Shown piece by piece: positions 1-6,350 of a stretch of DNA of 11,271 nucleotides; the stretch's first letter is position 1, and each line of letters starts with the position of its first letter. The stretch covers positions 1 to 11,271 of the forward strand of contig JAJXTK010000149.1 of the NCBI GenBank assembly GCA_021783935.1, given 5' to 3'. The translations under genes and the position numbers were made by a program. This DNA comes from Myxococcales bacterium (GTDB taxonomy: Bacteria > Myxococcota_A > Polyangia > Polyangiales > JADJMO01). The notes under the pieces are model-generated. The model saw only the letters and a list, made by a program, of their open reading frames with translations. It did not search any database and was not told where the DNA came from.

Positions 1-2
1 GC

Positions 3-527
3 GCCGCCGCGCCCGCCGCGCCAGACGCCTCGCCGCCAGCGCCCGCGCCCGCGGTGTCCGCGGGCCGCCGCAAGTCGCCGCCGCTGCCGCGCTGGGACGA
101 GCCGGCGCCGGGGCGAGAGCTGCCGAATCTCCTCCTTTGGGGCGGCACGAAGACCTATCTGAATGTCGGGTTCACCGGGACGATCTGGGCCTTCGATCCT
201 GGCGGCTGGGGCAGGAGCCCCATCGCGCTCTTCGTGGGCTGTTCGTTCGGCATGATGGGGCCCGGCTCGGCGACGCACAATGCCGGCGTCATTCCTGAGC
301 TCGGCATGAAGCTGGGCTTGCCGTCGGTCTACGTCGCGGTCTCGCTTGGGCCTTGGGTCGAGGACGACTTTCGCAAGGGAGGGCAGTACGCGATGGGCTA
401 CGCCGAGAAGCTGACGCTGACGTGGCAGCCGTTCCGGCACCTCGGGGTGTTTGGCGGCATCAACAACGTTGACATGGGGAGTGGAAATCAGGGCGTGTTC
501 GAGTGGATATTTGGCATTCAGCTGTGA
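3..527 (+). CDS. 3' end of a hypothetical, probably outer-membrane beta-barrel protein (5' truncated)
   Basis: The reading frame is open from the left edge to a TGA at 525-527, so only about the last 174 residues are visible. The first ~40 are an Ala/Pro-rich linker (runs of A, P and S). The rest alternates aromatic, Gly and polar residues in a way that suggests antiparallel beta strands, for example TKTYLNVGFTG, SVYVAVSLGPWV and HLGVFGGINNV, and it ends in FEWIFGIQL, similar to the aromatic end of many outer-membrane barrels. I do not recognise the family, and the barrel call is inference from composition. A GTG at 54 could serve as a start but lies inside the linker, so the true start is probably upstream of the window. 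Codon use is less extreme than in the neighbours: by hand count about 23 of 157 codons end in A or T. It converges on the GMC gene with only 24 bases between the stops. Confidence 0.7.
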   Translation, partial: AAAPAAPDASPPAPAPAVSAGRRKSPPLPRWDEPAPGRELPNLLLWGGTKTYLNVGFTGTIWAFDPGGWGRSPIALFVGCSFGMMGPGSATHNAGVIPELGMKLGLPSVYVAVSLGPWVEDDFRKGGQYAMGYAEKLTLTWQPFRHLGVFGGINNVDMGSGNQGVFEWIFGIQL

Positions 528-551
528 GGGCGCGGCGCTCGATAACTCGAC

Positions 552-2084
552 TCACCCCCCCTTTCGCGCCGCGATCCTCCTCGCCAGCATCCGCGACACC
601 GTCATGATCGGCGCCATCGTGTGGCTCGACGCGCTGCTCGGGAAGCCCGAAGAGTCGAGCACGAACACGTCGCGCGTGCCGTAGACCAGCCCCTCGGGGC
701 TCGCGCCGCCGTCCTTGGGCGAGGGGGCGAAGCGGATGCCCCCCTGCTGGTGCGCGCTCAGGAACGGCGCGGTCGCGGGCTCGAAGCCGATGGCGTCGAC
801 GCGATCGAGCTCGCGCTCCGAGGTGAGCAGCAGCGGCCGCGCGTAGGGGACCTGCACCGAGCGCGCGCCGGCGGCGAAGTAGACACGCGCGGCGGCCTTG
901 ATGGCGTCGCGGTAGCGCTGCTTCTGCTCGTCGGGCATCGCGTAGTCGACGAGCGGGTTGCCCGCGCGATCGACCCGCACCACGCCGTTCGGCCCGTCGG
1001 GGACGAGCAGGAGCGCGGCCGCCATGTGCGCGTAGCGGCTCATGACCTCCTTGCCGGGCAGGCCGAGCTTCGGCAGCAGCGACGCCACGATGCCGGGGGT
1101 GCCCGCGATCGCCTCGATGCGAAAGCCCCAGAAGCCATGCTCGGGGTCGTCGAGCCGCTCGTACTCGGTCACGGCGGCCGCCTGGGGGATGCCGCGGAAG
1201 AAGCGGATCTCGCGGTCGAAGAAGGCGGTGACGGGGAGCTGCGGCTGCAGCATCAGGTTCTTGCCGACGTGCGCGTTGCCGACGCCGGAGCGGAGCAAGA
1301 GCTGCGCGGAGGCGACCGCGTTGGCCGCGAGCACGACGATCTTCGCGCGCACGGTCAGCGTGCGCTCCTCGCGGTAGCCCTTCGCGTCGAGCGTGCGCAG
1401 GGTGAGCTTCTTGACCTCGGCCCCCGCCTCCTCGATGCGCGTCACGCGCGCGCGCAGGAAGAAGCGCGCGCCGGCGTCGAGGGCGGCGGGGATCGCGACG
1501 AAGCGGGTGTTGCGCTTGGAGTTGATCGGGCAGCCGATGAGGCAGGTGCCGGTGCCGATGCAGCCGACCCGGTCGTGCATCATGATCTCGTGGCGCAGGC
1601 CGAGCTGCTGCGCCCCCTCGCGCAGGGCCGCGTTGTTCGCGTTGATCTGCTTCTCCTCGGGGACGTTCGCCGACAGGTCGGCGAGCGCCGCGGCCTCGAA
1701 GGGGGCGAGCGCCTCCGGCGAGAAGTCCGCGAGGCCGAACTTGGTCTGCCAGTGGCGCGCGACCGACGCGGGCATCGGCACGACGTCGGCGGCGTTGATC
1801 ACCGGCCCGCCGCCGAGCACGCGCCCTTGCAGGATGGTGATCGCGAGGTCGCTCGTCGCGCGGCCGCCGCGCTCCATGTAGAGCTGGTCGTACATGGCGC
1901 CGTCGCGGCCGGTGAGCTGGAAGCCGGTGTAGTCGCCCCCCTCTTCGACGACGAGCACCTCGTGCCCGGCGCGCGTGAGCTCCCACGCCGCCGTCGCGCC
2001 GCCGGCCCCCGAGCCGACCACGCAGCACTCGACCGTGAGATCCCCCTGGGGCGCGCGCGACAGGTCGACGATGGCGCCGCTCAC
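552..2084 (-). CDS. GMC-family FAD-dependent oxidoreductase (dehydrogenase catalytic subunit)
   Basis: A 510-residue flavoprotein of the glucose-methanol-choline family, which oxidises an alcohol or sugar hydroxyl using FAD. The N-terminus shows a Rossmann dinucleotide motif (GSGAGG, residues 24-29) with an acidic ribose-binding end (VVEEGG, ~45-50), followed by GRVLGGGPVINA (87-98), the counterpart of the GGxSxxN signature. The C-terminus has HQQGG (H445) and SSHTMAPI (H488), which fit the paired catalytic His of GMC enzymes, and a VFVLDSSGFPSS segment (473-484). A cysteine cluster C175-x5-C181-x3-C185 resembles the one said to hold an Fe-S cluster in bacterial FAD-glucose dehydrogenases; this is an inference. 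The chosen GTG start at 2084 overlaps the stop of the upstream gene as GTGA, which implies translational coupling. The frame runs open to 2225, but that part only shadows the upstream gene. There is no signal peptide, so export would depend on the Tat-bearing partner. The substrate cannot be told from sequence. Confidence 0.9.
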   Translation of the reverse strand: MSGAIVDLSRAPQGDLTVECCVVGSGAGGATAAWELTRAGHEVLVVEEGGDYTGFQLTGRDGAMYDQLYMERGGRATSDLAITILQGRVLGGGPVINAADVVPMPASVARHWQTKFGLADFSPEALAPFEAAALADLSANVPEEKQINANNAALREGAQQLGLRHEIMMHDRVGCIGTGTCLIGCPINSKRNTRFVAIPAALDAGARFFLRARVTRIEEAGAEVKKLTLRTLDAKGYREERTLTVRAKIVVLAANAVASAQLLLRSGVGNAHVGKNLMLQPQLPVTAFFDREIRFFRGIPQAAAVTEYERLDDPEHGFWGFRIEAIAGTPGIVASLLPKLGLPGKEVMSRYAHMAAALLLVPDGPNGVVRVDRAGNPLVDYAMPDEQKQRYRDAIKAAARVYFAAGARSVQVPYARPLLLTSERELDRVDAIGFEPATAPFLSAHQQGGIRFAPSPKDGGASPEGLVYGTRDVFVLDSSGFPSSASSHTMAPIMTVSRMLARRIAARKGG

Positions 2085-2626
2085 TTGCCGCTCCGATCGC
2101 CGAACAGCGGGCCGTCGTAGCCGAGGTGCGGCCAGATCTCGGGGCGATCGTAGAAGACCACGCTGAGAAACTTGCGAAAGGCGAGCGCGACTTGGCGGCG
2201 CAGCAGGCTCTGGCTCGTGGCCCACGAGTCGAAGTGGGCGAGGCGCTCGTCGTCGCGAAGGCGGCTGAAGGTCTTCGCGCGCCGCTCGTAGAGCACCGGG
2301 CCGTACTCGAGCCAGAAGAGCGCCCGCGACAGATCGCGCCGGTGGTGCGCGGGCTCGTCGGCGAGGAAGCCGTCGAAGGCGCGCGCGAGGTCCATGCCGG
2401 CGGCGCCTTGCGGGATCGGGCCGCCCGGCGGGAAGAGCGCCGTCGCGAGCGCCTCGAGCGTGCGGTAGGCGTGCGCCGACAGCACGCGCAGGCCGGCGAC
2501 GTCGGGCGCCCCGCCGCGCATCGCGAGCAGCCCGCCGGTCGCTGCGCCGACCGAGACGCCGACGCCGAGCGTCACCCGGAAGAAGCGACGTCGAGAGAGT
2601 GCTTGAAAGCCCGAGAGCGCCCCCAC
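2081..2626 (-). CDS. Tat-signal small subunit, gluconate 2-dehydrogenase subunit 3-like
   Basis: A 181-residue protein with a twin-arginine motif SRRRFFR (residues 11-17) followed by a hydrophobic stretch (18-36), so it is predicted to leave the cytoplasm through Tat. No clear AxA cleavage site is seen, and the helix may stay as an anchor. The mature part has features typical of the subunit 3 family: a TLEALATALFP segment near 57-66, a helical middle with W105 and W135, and a C-terminal YDRPEIWPHLGYDGP block (159-173). In known three-subunit FAD dehydrogenases the small subunit acts as chaperone and carries the flavoprotein through Tat as a hitchhiker; the same role is inferred here from the 4-base GTGA overlap with the GMC gene. 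The start is GTG at 2626. An in-frame TAG lies four codons upstream and no strong Shine-Dalgarno is visible. It follows gshB on the same strand, with an inverted repeat between them. Confidence 0.85.
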   Translation of the reverse strand: MGALSGFQALSRRRFFRVTLGVGVSVGAATGGLLAMRGGAPDVAGLRVLSAHAYRTLEALATALFPPGGPIPQGAAGMDLARAFDGFLADEPAHHRRDLSRALFWLEYGPVLYERRAKTFSRLRDDERLAHFDSWATSQSLLRRQVALAFRKFLSVVFYDRPEIWPHLGYDGPLFGDRSGK

Positions 2627-2637
2627 GCGGGCATGCT

Positions 2638-2691
2638 ACCTCACCCCCAGCCCCTCGCCCTGCGAGGGAGAAGGGGGCAGGGGGGTGAGGT
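2638..2691 (-). repeat. Intergenic inverted repeat A, possible terminator of gshB
   Basis: A perfect 11-bp outer stem pairs ACCTCACCCCC (2638-2648) with GGGGGTGAGGT (2681-2691). Inside it a second 6-bp stem pairs CCCTCG (2652-2657) with CGAGGG (2663-2668) around a 5-base loop. On the minus strand the element begins at the first base after the gshB TGA (2694-2692). It fills nearly all the space between gshB and the Tat subunit gene. It shares the CTCACCCCC...TGCGAGGGAG...GGGTGA layout with the element at 7870-7918, and its minus-strand left arm matches the one at 6261. No T-tract follows, so intrinsic termination is possible but not shown. Confidence 0.7.
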
Positions 2692-3651
2692 TCACTTCGC
2701 GCGCCGCTCGACCCACTCCATCACGCGCGCGGCGTAGTCGACGCCGTCGAAGCGCGCCATCTGCTGGATGCCGGTGGGGCTCGTGACGTTGACCTCGGTG
2801 AGCTTGCCGCCGATGACGTCGAGCCCGACGAACCAGAGGCCGTCGGCCCGCAGGCGCGGCGCGAGCTCCGCGATCATGCGGCGCTCGTCGGCGGTGATCT
2901 CGACCTTCGCCGCGGTGCCGCCGGTGTGCAGGTTCGCTCGCGCCTCGTGGTCGGCGGGCACGCGCAGGATCGCGCCGAGCGGCTCGCCGTCGATGAGCAG
3001 GATGCGCTTGTCGCCGACGCGCGCGGCCGGCAAGAACTCCTGCACCATGCCGAAGCGGCTGCCGTGCTCGCCGATCGTCGTCTCGACGATCGCGTTGAAG
3101 TTGCGATCGTCGGCGTTGAGCAGGAACACCCCCGCGCCGGCCATGCCGTCGAGCGGCTTGATCACCGCGCGCCCGCCGATCTCCTCGACGAACTCGCGCA
3201 CGCGCCTCGGCGACGCGGTCACCAGCGTGCGGGGCATCCACCGCGTGAAGTGCAGCGCGTAGAGCTTCTCGTTCGCGTCGCGCAGGCCGCGCGGGTCGTT
3301 GACGATGAGCGTCTCGTCGCGCACCGTCTCGAGCAGCTGGGTCATGTAGGCGTACGCCGCGTCGAACGGCGGGTCCTTGCGGATCATGACCGCGTCGAAG
3401 TCGGCGACGCGCGCGCGCGCCGGCTCGCCGAGCTTCCAGCCGTCGTCCATCGCCCCTTCGCGCGCGGGGCGGCGCCACACCTCGACCGGCGCGGTGCGCA
3501 CCTCGAGCTGCCCCTGGTTCACGTCGAGATCGAGGGGCAGCGCGTGGAAGCACTGGTGGCCGCGCGCCGCGGCGGCGAGCATGAAGGCGAACGTCGTATC
3601 CTTCGCCGTCGCAACCGTCGTCATCGGGTCCATCAGGAAGAGCACGCGCAT
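2692..3651 (-). CDS. gshB: Glutathione synthetase
   Basis: A 319-residue cytoplasmic ATP-grasp ligase joining gamma-glutamylcysteine and glycine to form glutathione. It aligns with E. coli GshB (316 aa) along its whole length from memory. Matching blocks are the N-terminal LFLMDPM (4-10), MIRKDPPFD (89-97), LRDANEKL (123-130), VIKPLDGMAGAGVF (163-176, ATP-binding K165), QEFLPA (204-209), GDKRILLIDGEP (213-224) and FVGLDVIGGKLTEVNVTSPTG (274-294). D278, E286 and N288 stand where the Mg-binding D, E and N of E. coli GshB are, so it should be active. The ATG start at 3651 is fixed by the homologous N-terminus and a GGAG six bases upstream. That start codon shares two bases with the start of divergent ggt. 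No gshA is in the window. Downstream lies inverted repeat A, then the GMC pair on the same strand. Confidence 0.97.
   Translation of the reverse strand: MRVLFLMDPMTTVATAKDTTFAFMLAAAARGHQCFHALPLDLDVNQGQLEVRTAPVEVWRRPAREGAMDDGWKLGEPARARVADFDAVMIRKDPPFDAAYAYMTQLLETVRDETLIVNDPRGLRDANEKLYALHFTRWMPRTLVTASPRRVREFVEEIGGRAVIKPLDGMAGAGVFLLNADDRNFNAIVETTIGEHGSRFGMVQEFLPAARVGDKRILLIDGEPLGAILRVPADHEARANLHTGGTAAKVEITADERRMIAELAPRLRADGLWFVGLDVIGGKLTEVNVTSPTGIQQMARFDGVDYAARVMEWVERRAK
3635..3642 (+). promoter_or_regulatory. Shine-Dalgarno of ggt, inside the gshB coding region
   Basis: AGGAAGAG lies seven bases before the ATG at 3650 and is the best ribosome-binding match near this start. It lies wholly inside gshB codons on the opposite strand. 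It decides the ggt start, because no other ATG, GTG or TTG occurs in frame before the signal peptide. Confidence 0.75.
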
Positions 3652-5392
3652 GATCCGCTCCGCTACGTCGGCGCCGTCGAGCCGCCAAGTCGCCGCGCCC
3701 CGCCTCGCGCTCCTCGCGCTCTCGTTCGCCCTCGGCTGCGGACCTTCGCGCTCGGCCGACGCCCCCAAGCCCGCGGCGCTCGCGCCGGCGGGCCCCGAGG
3801 GGAGCCGCTACGGCGTCGCGACCGAGAACGACGAGGCGACGCGCGCGGCGCTCGCCGTGCTCGCCGAGGGGGGCGACGCGGTCGACGCGGCGGCGGCGGC
3901 GACGTTCGTGCTCGGGGTCGCGACGCCGCAGTCGTGCGGCGTGGGCGGCGGCGGCTTCGCGGTCGTCTGGCGCGCGAAGGAGAAGAAGGCCTACGTGCTC
4001 GACTTCCGCGAGGCGGCGCCGAAGGGGATCGACCCCAAGGCGCTCGACGATCGGTCGCCGAAGCCGGCGGCGCGCGGCGCGTTCGTCGGCGTGCCCGGCG
4101 AGGTCGCGGGGGTGAGCGCGCTGGTCGAGAAGTGGGGCAAGCGATCGTTCGCGAGGGCGCTCGAGCCCGCGATCGCCCTCGCCGAGCGCGGCTTCTCGAT
4201 GAGCGCGCACACGCACGGCGCGCTCGAGCAGCTCGGCGCCCAGCTCGCCGAAGAGGCGCCCGCCTTCGCGCGCGAGGTCACCTCGGCCTCGGGGCCGCTG
4301 CCGATCGGCGCGCGCGTGCCGCGGCCCGCGCTCGCGCGCACGCTGCGCACGCTGCACGATCACGGCCCGCGCACCCTCTACGAGGGGGCGATCGCCGAGG
4401 CGATCGTCGCCGCCGCGCGCGCGAACGGCGGCACGATCGCGCTGGAGGATCTGAAGGCCTACGCGCCCAAGTGGCGCGAGCCGCTGCACCTGTCGCTCCC
4501 CGGCGGCCACCGCGAGCTCTTCACGATGCCGCCGCCGTCGGCCGGGGGGCTCATGTTGGCGGAGGTGCTCACGGCCGACGCGATCCTGCGCGACCAGGGG
4601 GGCAAGGGGCTCGCCGCCGACGCGCTCGGCAGCGGCGCGTACCTGCACCGGCTCGCGGAGCTGATGCGCGGCGCGCTCGACGATCGGCTGCGCTTCGTCG
4701 GCGACCCCGACTTCGTGCCGGTCGACACCGCCGCGCTGCTCGGCCTGCCGCGCCTCGCCGCGCGCCTCGCGCTCTACGACCCGAGCGCGACGCGCGCGCC
4801 GGCGGCCCTGCGCGTCGACGAGCACGGCACCTCGCACCTGTCGGTGATCGACGCCGAGGGGAACGCCGTGGCGCTCACCACGACGGTCAACGACGGCTTC
4901 GGCGCGATGCTCCTCGCCGGCGACACCGGCATCTTGCTCAACGACCAGCTCGCCGATTTCGGCAAGACGACCGAGCCGTACGACGCGACGCGCGTCGCGC
5001 CGAACGTGCCTCGCCCCGGCGCGCGCCCGACGTCCAGCATGACGCCGACGGTCGTCGTCGAGGACGGCGCGCCGATCGCGATCGTGGGGGGCTCGGGCGG
5101 CATGAGCATCGCGAGCAGCGTCACCGAGGTCACCCTCGCGCGGCTCGACTTCGGGCTCTCGCCGGCCGACGCGATCGCCGCGCCGCGCGTGCACGTCTTC
5201 GGGCGCGAGCTGCTTTGCGAAGACGGCGTGCCCGCGAACGTGCGCGAGGATCTCCAGCGGCGCGGCGAGTCGCTGGTGCCCTCGCAGATCCCGAACGCGG
5301 TCCAGCTCGTCACGGTCGAGCGCACCGAGCGGGCGGCGCGCATCCTCGTCGCGTCCGATCCGCGCAAGGGGGGCGTCGCCCTCGCGCGCTGA
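3650..5392 (+). CDS. ggt: Gamma-glutamyltranspeptidase, predicted lipoprotein
   Basis: A 580-residue Ntn-hydrolase proenzyme that cleaves or transfers the gamma-glutamyl group of glutathione. Conserved blocks are LDFREAAP (117-124, substrate-binding Arg120), PPPSAGGLMLAEVL (294-307), the processing site HGTSHLSV (392-399), GILLNDQLADF (427-437), PGARPTSSMTPT (456-467) and VGGSGGMSI (479-487). T394 is the predicted nucleophile, and autocleavage before it would give a small subunit of 187 residues, close to the E. coli one. GSGGMSI differs slightly from the usual GSPGG form. The N-terminus (basic start, LALLALSFALG, then Cys30) looks like a lipoprotein signal peptide, with G31 after the Cys not being the Asp that retains E. 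coli lipoproteins in the inner membrane. The ATG at 3650 has AGGAAGAG seven bases upstream and overlaps the divergent gshB start. lolA follows on the same strand. Confidence 0.95.
   Translation: MIRSATSAPSSRQVAAPRLALLALSFALGCGPSRSADAPKPAALAPAGPEGSRYGVATENDEATRAALAVLAEGGDAVDAAAAATFVLGVATPQSCGVGGGGFAVVWRAKEKKAYVLDFREAAPKGIDPKALDDRSPKPAARGAFVGVPGEVAGVSALVEKWGKRSFARALEPAIALAERGFSMSAHTHGALEQLGAQLAEEAPAFAREVTSASGPLPIGARVPRPALARTLRTLHDHGPRTLYEGAIAEAIVAAARANGGTIALEDLKAYAPKWREPLHLSLPGGHRELFTMPPPSAGGLMLAEVLTADAILRDQGGKGLAADALGSGAYLHRLAELMRGALDDRLRFVGDPDFVPVDTAALLGLPRLAARLALYDPSATRAPAALRVDEHGTSHLSVIDAEGNAVALTTTVNDGFGAMLLAGDTGILLNDQLADFGKTTEPYDATRVAPNVPRPGARPTSSMTPTVVVEDGAPIAIVGGSGGMSIASSVTEVTLARLDFGLSPADAIAAPRVHVFGRELLCEDGVPANVREDLQRRGESLVPSQIPNAVQLVTVERTERAARILVASDPRKGGVALAR
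3658..3661 (-). promoter_or_regulatory. Shine-Dalgarno of gshB, inside the ggt coding region
   Basis: The plus strand reads CTCC, giving GGAG on the minus strand six bases before the gshB ATG (3651-3649). It is short but well spaced and overlaps codons 3-4 of ggt on the other strand. Confidence 0.6.
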
Positions 5393-5430
5393 GCGTTTCG
5401 CGCCGAGTTTCCGGGGGCAGGCGCGCCGAG

Positions 5431-5444
5431 GGCGAATATTCGCC
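5431..5444. promoter_or_regulatory. Perfect 14-bp palindrome upstream of lolA, candidate operator
   Basis: GGCGAATATTCGCC is a perfect palindrome with an AT-only centre (AATATT), notable in such GC-rich DNA. It lies in the 156-base gap between ggt (stop 5392) and lolA (start 5549), 104 bases before the lolA ATG. The rest of the gap shows no convincing -35/-10 pair and no gene. The palindrome could be a dimeric-regulator site; with one copy this is a guess. Confidence 0.35.
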
Positions 5445-5548
5445 GGCGCTCGCCCGTCTAGCCGACGAGCGCCTCCGCGTCCGTGCCGCCCGGCTCGAAC
5501 TTGCGCCGGCCCCCGCGGGGTGCTCGTCTGCCGCCCGGAACCCCGACC

Positions 5549-6259
5549 ATGCGCTCTCTCCGCCCTTCCGTCGCCCGCTCGCTGCTCGCCAAGCTCGTCG
5601 TCGCCGCGGCGCTCTTCGCTGCGCCCGTCGCGCTCGGGCAGGCCGCGCCCGCCCCCTCGGCGAGCGCCCCGCTGCCGACGTTGAGCGCGAGCGACGTCGC
5701 CGCGAAGGTCCAGGCGACCTACCAGGCGATCACGACCTACGAGGCCGACTTCGACCAGCGCTACGACATGAAGGCGTTCGGCGAGAAGAAGACCTCCAAG
5801 GGGCACGTCACCTTCGAGAAGCCCGGCAAGATGCGCTGGGACTACACCGATCCGAAGGACAACGTCGTCGTCAGCGACGGCACCACGCTCTGGTCCTACG
5901 AGGCGAAGGACAAACAAGCGCGCGAGATGCAGCTCAAGAGCTCGCAGATGCCGACGGCGCTCGCGTTCCTCACGGGCAAGGGGGACCTCGCCAAGGAGTT
6001 CACCCTCACGCTGCTCGACGCGAAGGACTTCAAGGGGGGCTACCTGCTCAAGGGGGTCCCCAAGACCGCGACCAACCTGTACGCGTACGTGCTGTTCTAC
6101 GTCGACGGCAAGACCTTCCAGGTGCGCCGCGTGCTCATCGTCGACGCGCAGGACAACCGCAACCGCTTCGACTTCAACAACCCCGTCGTCGGCAACAAGT
6201 ACGACGCGTCGAAGTTCACCTGGAAGGCGCCGCCGGGCGTGAGCGTGGTGAAGAGCTGA
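5549..6259 (+). CDS. lolA: Outer-membrane lipoprotein carrier LolA
   Basis: A 236-residue periplasmic protein that accepts lipoproteins released by the inner-membrane LolCDE transporter and carries them to the outer membrane. The N-terminus is a Sec-type signal (basic MRSLRPSVARSLLAK, then LVVAAALFAAPVALG, 16-30), followed by an Ala/Pro/Ser linker. The mature domain follows E. coli LolA: YEADFDQRY (64-72), GHVTFEKPGKMRWDYTDP (85-102), VVVSDGTTLWSYE (106-118) and a C-terminal SKFTWKAPPGVSV (221-233), matching AAKFTFTPPQGVTV. Its folded part is close to the family's usual length. I chose ATG 5549 because the signal peptide starts there; a GTG at 5483 is in frame but would add a Pro/Arg-rich tail before the signal. 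A GGAA eight bases upstream is a weak ribosome site. It follows ggt after 156 bases and may be cotranscribed or have its own promoter. Confidence 0.9.
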   Translation: MRSLRPSVARSLLAKLVVAAALFAAPVALGQAAPAPSASAPLPTLSASDVAAKVQATYQAITTYEADFDQRYDMKAFGEKKTSKGHVTFEKPGKMRWDYTDPKDNVVVSDGTTLWSYEAKDKQAREMQLKSSQMPTALAFLTGKGDLAKEFTLTLLDAKDFKGGYLLKGVPKTATNLYAYVLFYVDGKTFQVRRVLIVDAQDNRNRFDFNNPVVGNKYDASKFTWKAPPGVSVVKS

Positions 6260-6260
6260 A

Positions 6261-6304
6261 ACCTCACCCTCCCGGCCTCCCTCTCCTCTCAGGGAGAAGG
6301 GAGG
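6261..6304 (+). repeat. Intergenic repeat B, abutting the lolA stop
   Basis: The element starts one base after the lolA TGA (6257-6259) with ACCTCACCCTCCCGGCCTCC and continues through CTCTCAGGGAGAAGGGAGG. It has the same arm and orientation relative to the gene as the minus-strand reading of repeat A after gshB (ACCTCACCCCCCTGCCCCC). CCTCCCT (6276-6282) can pair with AGGGAGG (6298-6304). The right arm lacks the GGGTGAGG end of repeat A, so this copy looks partial or diverged. Confidence 0.55.
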
Positions 6305-6345
6305 AGCGCAGTGATGGCTGCGCTCTCTCTCGCTCCCCTCTCCCT
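6291..6345. terminator. Hairpin between convergent lolA and the PglZ-like gene, likely two-way terminator
   Basis: GAGCGCAG (6304-6311) pairs with CTGCGCTC (6318-6325) around a TGATGG loop, giving an 8-bp perfect stem. Further out, AGGGAGAAGGGA (6291-6302) can pair with TCCCCTCTCCCT (6334-6345) with one mismatch, across an asymmetric internal loop. It sits in the 91-base gap between two convergent stops, where a terminator for both genes is expected. No clear poly-T run follows on either strand, and its left part overlaps repeat B. Confidence 0.55.
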
Positions 6346-6350
6346 GCGTT

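Noticed and set aside
524..555. Hairpin GTGAG/CTCAC joining the convergent stops of the left-edge and GMC genes
   Set aside because: The stem is only 5 bp with a 22-base loop and no T-run, so it is too weak to call as a terminator.
621..2120. Plus-strand open frame of 499 codons opposite the GMC gene
   Set aside because: The GMC frame on the minus strand has clear FAD and catalytic motifs; this one has none.
2085..2225. Upstream extension of the GMC frame to a start at 2225
   Set aside because: The extra 47 residues are an out-of-frame reading of the Tat subunit gene; the GTG at 2084 gives a GTGA overlap just before the Rossmann motif.
5511..5520. CCCCGCGGGG palindrome before lolA
   Set aside because: Ten-base G/C-only palindromes are expected often in DNA of this composition, and it has no loop or T-tract.
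5483..5548. GTG at 5483 as the lolA start
   Set aside because: It would put 22 Pro/Arg-rich residues before a complete signal peptide that starts at ATG 5549.
2636..5917. Long minus-strand open frame of 1,093 codons across ggt and gshB
   Set aside because: It is antisense to ggt and out of frame with gshB. Its product is a low-complexity Arg/Ala/Gly string typical of shadow frames in GC-rich DNA.
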